Source: Lycocorax pyrrhopterus obiensis (lineage: Eukaryota > Chordata > Aves > Passeriformes > Paradisaeidae). Taken from it: a stretch of 64,000 bases of DNA. The notes beneath the pieces are model-generated. The model saw nothing but the letters and a program-made list of their open reading frames with translations. It ran no database searches and had not been told where the DNA came from. The stretch lies in assembly GCA_014706295.1 (NCBI GenBank), contig JACSVZ010000028.1, positions 1,158,263 to 1,222,262 on the forward strand, given 5' to 3'. The translations under genes and the position numbers were made by a program. Shown here one piece after another: positions 58,601 through 64,000 of the stretch. Every line of letters starts with the position of its first letter. Positions within the stretch are counted from its first letter, which is position 1.

Positions 58601-61482
58601 TTCCTGCTGCCATGGCACCGGGGCCACCAGCCAAATTAAAGCCTATAAATATGTAGATTAAGGGATAATCCTCTGCTGCTGCCCGTTGTATATTTATGAG
58701 AGCTGAGGGCCTGATCAAAGGCACCCGGACCCCGGGGGCTGCCCGGACACTCCGGAGCAGTGGGAAAAATCCCTCTGCCCCCTCCGGCTTCTCCCGCTGC
58801 TGTCCCCAGCGAGGCCCGGCTGTTGTTTACCCGCCCGGGAGCTGGCGCCTGGCGCGGTTCGGTGACACAGCAGCAAAATGGGGAGCGGAGGGGGGGCAGC
58901 TGCTGCCGAGTACGTGCTGCACCCGCAGCTGCTCCCTCAGCCCGGGATTCAGCTAAGGACAGCATCCACCAGCCGGAGGTGAAGGAAAAGCCTTCCTTAC
59001 CTTCCCAAAGGCTGCTCCAATCACTGCCTCCCGCGGAAATCCTCCTTCCCGAACGCGCTCAGCCCCGGATGCCAAATCCGGGGGGCGCAGCACTTTTCCC
59101 GAGGGTCGGGGGGCCCCGCTTTGCTCCGTGCCGGTCCCCGCTGCCCCGTGCCAGCCCCTTCCGCGGGGTCCGGGCGGTCCCTGCTCGCAGGGATGGAGCG
59201 GGCACGCCGGGATGCAGGGACGGATGCAGGGATGGATGCAGGGACGGATGCAGGGACGGATGCAGGGACGGATGCAGGGATGGATGCAGGAGTGAGCATG
59301 CTCCCGCTCCGCGCCGCCCGCGCCTCGGCTACGGCATCCCCGCCCCGGGCCGGCCGAGCCGGGCTGGAGATCGGTCCCGGGAGCGGCGGCAGCGCGGACC
59401 CGCCCGCTCCGCTCCCCCGGCTCCTCCTCGGCCGGGCAGGAGCTGCTCCCGCGGCTCGGCTTCCCAGGGAGGAAATGCTGGGAATGTCGCGCTGTGTCCC
59501 CAGTGAGCGGCTGGGTTCTGTTTTCCCGGCCCAGATCTCTGTCTAGGATGTGGCTTTTCCTTTTTTCTTTTTTTTTTCTTTCTTTTCGGGGCAAGATTGG
59601 CTGATCGCAGCCGGGCAAAAATAGCTCTGCAGCAAATCAGCTGCTGGAGAGCTGCTGTCCCACATGCAGCAGCTTCTGCCCTATTATTCCAGCGCTTCCA
59701 GCGGGGAAGCGGCTGGAAAAGGACAATTTATTTATTTTTATTGCGAGTAGAACCCAGCTGGCTTTCCCTCGTTTGCCCGGGGGCTGTCTGGGCTCTGTCT
59801 CGCGTCATTCCTGATTGAATCCCTCTGGAGGCTGTGGAGCTCCGGCCTCATCCCGGCCCCGCTCACATCCCTTTGCCTCTCCCCGGCTTTTAATTTCATT
59901 TCCAAGGAGTTTTCCCGGGTTTGGTGGTGCTGAGGCCTTTCCAGGAGAAATTTCCCTGGAAGGCTTGGCCGTGGCTGGGGGAAGTTTGCTGCTGGCACGG
60001 GCAGTGTGGGACAGAGCTCCCGGGGGATGCTTGGGTTGGTGCCGAGGTGTCCCAGAGCCAGACCAGCTTCATCCCGGATTTTCCAGGGAGCTCTGGGACA
60101 ACGTTTTCCTTTCTACACCTCGATTTCCTTTCTCTATTCCCTGAGCAGCCTGGTCTGCTGGAAGGAGTTCCCACCCTTGGAAGGGAGATGAGCCTTAAGG
60201 TCGCTTCCAACCCGAACCATTCCACGATTCCCATCTATCCATCCATCCATCCCTTTCTTTTCCACACTTCCCTCTCCTTTCACTCCATTAAAAGCCAGGG
60301 GCGAGCCTGAGGCTGGCACAGATCCAGCAGCTCTGCTCTCAGAGGGAACTAAAATCCACCCTGGGAACGCCGAGGCTGGCTGAGCCCCTCGGGAGGCAGC
60401 GGGAGGACAAGCGGAGTCCTGTGGGATGGAGCACAGAGGGGCTCACACGGGGACGCAGCTGGAGCTGGGATGAACAGAGCCAGGCTCATCCCGGGGGAAC
60501 AGGAGCCCCTTTCTCCGTGTCTGGGAATACTGGGGCTCTGTGGGCTGCAGCTGGAGCGGGCTGGGCCAGCCCTGAAAGCCCCTGGGCACCTGCAGCCGCA
60601 GCAGGGGCTGGGCCTGGCCGCGCTCCGGGTGCCCAGCGGGATTCGGAGCTGGATCCTGGAATTGTCAGCGTTGGAAGGGACCTGTGGACATCCTCCAGTC
60701 CAAGCCCACTGCCCGGGCAGGGCCACCTGGAGCAGGTGACACAGGAATGCATCCAGGTGGGTTTGGAATGTCTCCGGAGAGGGAGAATCCACACCCTCCC
60801 TGGGCAGCCTGGATGTGGGAACAACGCTGGGAATGGGGCTGGGCACAGGGAACTCAGAGCACACGGAGCCCACGGGGATGGGTTTTGGCACCTCTGTGCA
60901 GCTGATGAAGTGGCTCTGAAGGTGGAAGGTGCCACTTTGGCACCTCCTGTCACCCACACACCTCATTTCCCACAGCTGGCACCCGTTCGGATCCATTGCA
61001 TCCCAATGGCTCCGCTTCCTGTGGCAAATTCCTGGCACAGCAGCACTGCTCTGTTTGGGAAGACACTGCTTGATTCAGAGGCTGGGAAGGAGTCCATAAA
61101 TCCACAAATCCACTCCCATATGCACCCATCCACCCTCCATCCCTTCACATATCCCTGTATCCATCCTGATCTCCCAGTGCTCCACACCCAGCTCCTTTCC
61201 CTCCTTCCCCTGCTCACACAGGGCTGCCAAAAGCATCCCAAAATTTTTGACGCACTCAGAGCAGCTCCAAAAATTCTGAATTCCTGTGGGAGTCCAGGCT
61301 CCTGTTGCCCCTGGGGCCGTGGGAAGGACCCTCCCACTCTTTGCCCTGATGGTTTCTCACAGGAAAAAATAAGATTCTCCTGGTTTTGTTTTTCGGGGAA
61401 CACACCTGGGGAAGTCCTCGTCTTGCCATTCCTCCTTCACATCCACGTTTTCCATCCGCAGCGTGGCCTCCGTGGTTCCCAT
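52686..61482 (-). CDS. ATCAY: ATCAY (caytaxin, BNIP-H), 12 coding exons, 362 aa
   Basis: Brain-enriched adaptor with a CRAL-TRIO-like BCH domain; links kinesin-1 light chain to cargo and glutaminase, and is mutated in Cayman ataxia. Coding exons on minus, in order: 61406-61482, 57209-57273, 56649-56870, 56183-56368, 55568-55670, 54956-55087, 54390-54476, 53823-53921, 53557-53592, 53389-53424, 52985-53020, 52686-52695 (stop TGA). They total 1089 nt. The start is [20 protein letters not shown], as in human. The kinesin light-chain motif ELEWED (117-122) spans an exon junction. The BCH domain runs from about 160 (RLWRTVIIG) to about 323 (PDCVL). The tail ends EDQETSMS as in human, although the intermediate tail is about nine residues shorter. 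The donor after EDQET is weak (GTTTGA). The upstream acceptor for the ATG exon is at 61534-61535, giving 51 nt of 5'UTR there. Confidence 0.96.
53926..53945. repeat. (GA)n microsatellite in ATCAY acceptor tract
   Basis: On minus this is a (TC)n run directly before the exon 8 acceptor CTCTGCCAG, so it doubles as the polypyrimidine tract. Confidence 0.85.
54085..54350 (+). mobile_element. CR1-family fragment in ATCAY intron
   Basis: CCCAGGGAGCGGCTGGAGCT, AGATGGTGCTGGGCACTGCC, ending in GGATGATCTCTGTGGGTCCC and GACTCTGTGATTCC. Antisense to ATCAY. Confidence 0.85.
54695..54820 (+). mobile_element. CR1 LINE 3' end fragment in ATCAY intron
   Basis: ATTCCAAGGCCAGGTTGGAC through TCCCAACCCAAACCGTTCTG. 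Confidence 0.85.
59208..59292. repeat. 12-bp minisatellite, about 7 copies
   Basis: GGATGCAGGGAC or GGATGCAGGGAT repeated in tandem, inside the CpG-rich part of the ATCAY intron. Confidence 0.9.
60150..60235 (+). mobile_element. CR1 LINE 3' tail
   Basis: CTTAAGGTCGCTTCCAACCC followed by GAACCATTCCACGATTCCC; only the last part of the element remains. Confidence 0.75.
60655..60835 (-). mobile_element. CR1-family fragment
   Basis: GGAATTGTCAGCGTTGGAAG, CATCCTCCAGTCCAAGCCC, TTTGGAATGTCTCCGGAGAG and CACCCTCCCTGGGCAGCCTG, a recognisable reverse-oriented CR1 lineage. Confidence 0.8.
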
Positions 61483-63125
61483 GGCTCTCAGGGAGGGGCT
61501 GGAGCCAGCAGATCCCTCCAGGAAGGGCTCAGGCTGCAAAGGGGAGGCAGAGAGGTTGGCATGGAGCATCCCGAGCCGGGAGCAGCTACACTCCATGGAA
61601 AAGCAGTGGGAGAGCTGCTTGTGAGGAAAAAAGGAGCAAAACTCTGGATTTTGGGGCTACTTGGCACATTTTGGCCCAGAAGGAGGAGGGGAGGTTGGCC
61701 CTGGGTCAAAGCTGTGGATCTGTTCAGATCCCAGCTCATCTCCCTGGGGAGCAGCACTGATATCCACACATCCTTCCCTTCTTGCTTCTCTTCCAACCCC
61801 AATCTCCTCAAAAATCCCCCTCTGCTGAGGGGAACGAGATGTGGCTGAGAGGGGAGAGCAGGGCCAGCTCCTCCCAGGCTGCCCTGGGAGATTCCCAGAT
61901 CCCACGTTTCTGGATTGGATGGGATTTACTGGCTCTGGTTCTGCAGAGAGACCCCGCAGAGACACTGCTGCGTGTCCCTGCTCCCACGGGGACGCGGAGG
62001 GGGATGAAGAGGCCTCTCAGGGATGTCCTCCCACATCCCTGAGGAATCACATCCCTGCTTTGCTCCAGGTGATCCAAACCAGACTCCAAAAAGCTGGAGC
62101 AGCTCAGCCAAGGGCAGCCTGGGGGTGTGTTCCCAGTCTGGCCTTTCTCCTGCACTGGTGGGAACAGGTTCAGGTCCAGCAATCCTGGATTTCACCCTCA
62201 CTGAACCCCAGGGCCCTTAGAACCCTATACATGGGGGTTTTTGCTTCACTGGAAGGTTCCTGCTGCCAGACAGAGAAATTCAAACCTTTGTACCCAATTC
62301 CTTGGGCCTGCAGCTCCCAGCAAAGCCTGGCCCAGGACTCAGGACTCAGGATCGGTCCTGGCTGCTCAGGGGGAGCAGACACCCCATTCCCAGCTGGATC
62401 CTGCCCCGAGGGAGCAGGGTCGGGCCCCATCTGCTCTGGAACATCCTCAGGTGGAATCAGCTCCTGTGTTGGGCCCAGCATCAACCACTGCAGGGTGGGT
62501 TGGAATGTTCTCCCCAGCTCAGCCTTCCCACTGGGATTATTCCAGGCACTGGCTGGGGAGGTGGGAGCATATTTTTTTTGGGATGAGGGGTCCGGGGTGG
62601 TTCCTGGGGCTGCTCTGTCTGTCCCCAGCGCAGGAGATCAGCACTGAGCAGTCTGACCATGGCTGTGCAGCTCTTCCCAGGCCTTCTCCTGCTTCCTTTG
62701 GAGGCTGGGCATGATCTGGAGAGATAAATCCGGGCGTATTTGCTTTAAAGGGATGAACCTGTGCAGAGGCCCCAGTGAATCCAGCATCCCTCTGTATTCC
62801 GAGCGCTGGGATCAGCGGAGCTGGCTGCCAGCAATGCAGGGCTCCCTCCCTGCTGTCATTCCCGCTATTGTCATTCCCGGATCGTCCCAGCCCCACCTGG
62901 CTCAGCGAGCCCGCGGCCGCGTCTGTCTCCGTTCCTGCCTTCCCTGCACCAGACACCTCCAGGCTCGGAAAAATCCCACCTTTCCCCCCCCTCCCCGCCT
63001 CTGGCAGCTGCTCCCTGCCAGCCCCGGAGGCATCATGGAGGGAGGAAGAAAAGGAGAAGACAGCCGAGCAAATCCCGGCTGGATGCTCCCGGCGTCCAGC
63101 CGCGCCCGGACGGGGCCGTACTCAC

Positions 63126-63400
63126 CGCTGCCGGTGCTCAGTGAGGAACAAAGGCGATCCTGCCTCTGTCCCAGCTCGGCATTCCTGCTCCCGATGGATT
63201 CAGGTGCAGCCCCCGGAGCCGGCTGCGGATGGAGGAGCGTGGGGATGCATCTAGGTCGGCCTTCCCCGCAGCAGCCGCTGCTCCGCGGTGCGCTCGGGCA
63301 CCGGGATGGATTGAGGGCAGTTATTTGTGCTCCTCCACGGCCGCCGCTTCCTCGGCCGCCTCCCTCCCTCCCCTCCAAGGTATTTTATTATGATTTTCCG
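63126..63400 (-). promoter_or_regulatory. ATCAY: Probable ATCAY non-coding exon 1 and promoter
   Basis: On minus, GGCAGCG is followed by the strong donor GTGAGTACGG, placing an exon end at 63126. A TATA-like TAATAAAATA lies at 63381-63390, suggesting a start near 63350 within a CpG-rich segment (about 63.0-63.7 kb). It would splice to the acceptor before 61533. Inferred from signals only. Confidence 0.5.
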
Positions 63401-63449
63401 CCCGCAGCTGCCGAAGCCTCCGCTCCCCTAAGTCAGCTAATTCCCTGCT

Positions 63450-64000
63450 TTTGTGTGAGAGGGCGGCCGTGGGGACGGGGAGGGGGGTCTGGAGGAGGGG
63501 AGGGGAGGAGAGAGGAGCCGAGCACCCCCTCCCTGTGCCAGCGCCGCTCCAATCGGCTGCCAGGCTCCAAATCTCTGCCCGCACTCTGGCTCCGGGTGGA
63601 TGGATGGATGGCGCTGCCAGGGCTCAGCCTCCTCTCCCCGCAGCGCTCAGTGGGAGCCAGGGATGCCCGTCATCCCGCAGGATCGGCTCCCGCAGGAGGG
63701 GCGGGAGGGATTCGGGCGCAGCGCATCATTCCCTGAGGAAGCGGGAGGTGGCCTCGGCGTGGGGTATGGGATTTAATGGTCCCGGCCGGCAGGGCTCGTT
63801 TGCGGCTGAACCTCGGGCTCTGGTTGGGTTCTGGGCAGGGAGACCCGGCAGCTGCTCCTGCTCATCCTCGGGGAGTGAATTCCTGCTCCCAGGATGTCGG
63901 GAACTGCATCCATAACCCGAGCCCCATCCTGGCCCCTCTGCACGTCTGAAGAGGCTGAGATTTTCACTGCTCCAGAGCGGGGCTGTGGCTCTGCCCCGCA
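63450..64000. other. Upstream flank of ATCAY
   Basis: GC-rich flank with a short (GGAT)n run near 63597-63611. No further gene is supported before the window ends. Confidence 0.5.

Larger units (their letters stand above)
57280..61400. other. ATCAY large intron with internal CpG-rich segment
   Basis: About 4.1 kb intron between the first two coding exons. About 58.7-59.5 kb is CpG-rich. On minus, a TATA-like CATAAATATA lies near 58690-58700, so an internal start site is possible but no alternative first exon was identified. The remainder holds two CR1 fragments and the 12-bp repeat listed separately. Confidence 0.4.

Noticed and set aside
58760..59506. 248-codon plus-strand frame with RDGCRDGC repeats
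   Set aside because: Opened by the 12-bp minisatellite and CpG-rich composition in an ATCAY intron; no protein signature.
60421..61848. 475-codon plus-strand frame
   Set aside because: It runs through CR1 sequence and antisense over the ATCAY start exon. Composition is low-complexity and no domain is recognisable.

Overview
This window is nuclear DNA from a vertebrate, almost certainly a bird. Five intron-bearing vertebrate genes are present, introns are short, promoters sit in strong CpG islands, and the interspersed repeats are nearly all short 3' fragments of CR1 LINEs, the dominant avian retroposon. From recalled genomic context, the gene order and relative orientation (ATCAY, NMRK2, DAPK3, EEF2, PIAS4) match human 19p13.3, seen here in reverse, and fit the avian GC-rich microchromosome homologous to chicken chromosome 28. 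The species cannot be named from the sequence alone.

Layout: PIAS4 lies on the minus strand (CDS 1682-16511, 11 coding exons, 494 aa). It is head-to-head with EEF2 on the plus strand (CDS 19028-27191, 15 coding exons, 858 aa). EEF2 intron 6 hosts a box C/D snoRNA recognised as SNORD37. DAPK3 follows on the plus strand (CDS 28856-32501, 8 coding exons, 456 aa) and converges on NMRK2 on the minus strand (CDS 35760-40956, 7 coding exons, 200 aa). Beyond a large minisatellite (about 41.2-42.7 kb) and a gene-poor spacer (42.7-49.5 kb) lies ATCAY on the minus strand (CDS 52686-61482, 12 coding exons, 362 aa), with its likely non-coding first exon near 63.1-63.35 kb. All splice junctions were worked out by hand. 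Every coding exon set stays in frame from start to stop with GT/AG boundaries, and protein lengths agree with the known families.

The genes do not form a pathway: SUMO E3 ligase (PIAS4), translocation factor (EEF2), death-associated kinase (DAPK3), NAD-salvage kinase (NMRK2) and neuronal adaptor (ATCAY). The locus is ordinary in gene content. The unusual signal is in non-coding structure. There is a 96-bp palindrome with 47-bp perfect arms in the DAPK3 promoter island, and a 61-bp tandem duplication that recreates a DAPK3 5' splice site twice. A minisatellite of 31-bp units in 93-bp higher-order repeats abuts the NMRK2 promoter. Two identical inverted YY1-type elements flank the PIAS4 promoter, one opening an ORF on the opposite strand. 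A CpG island with 49-bp repeats lies inside NMRK2 intron 1. No CRISPR, prophage or other microbial system is present.
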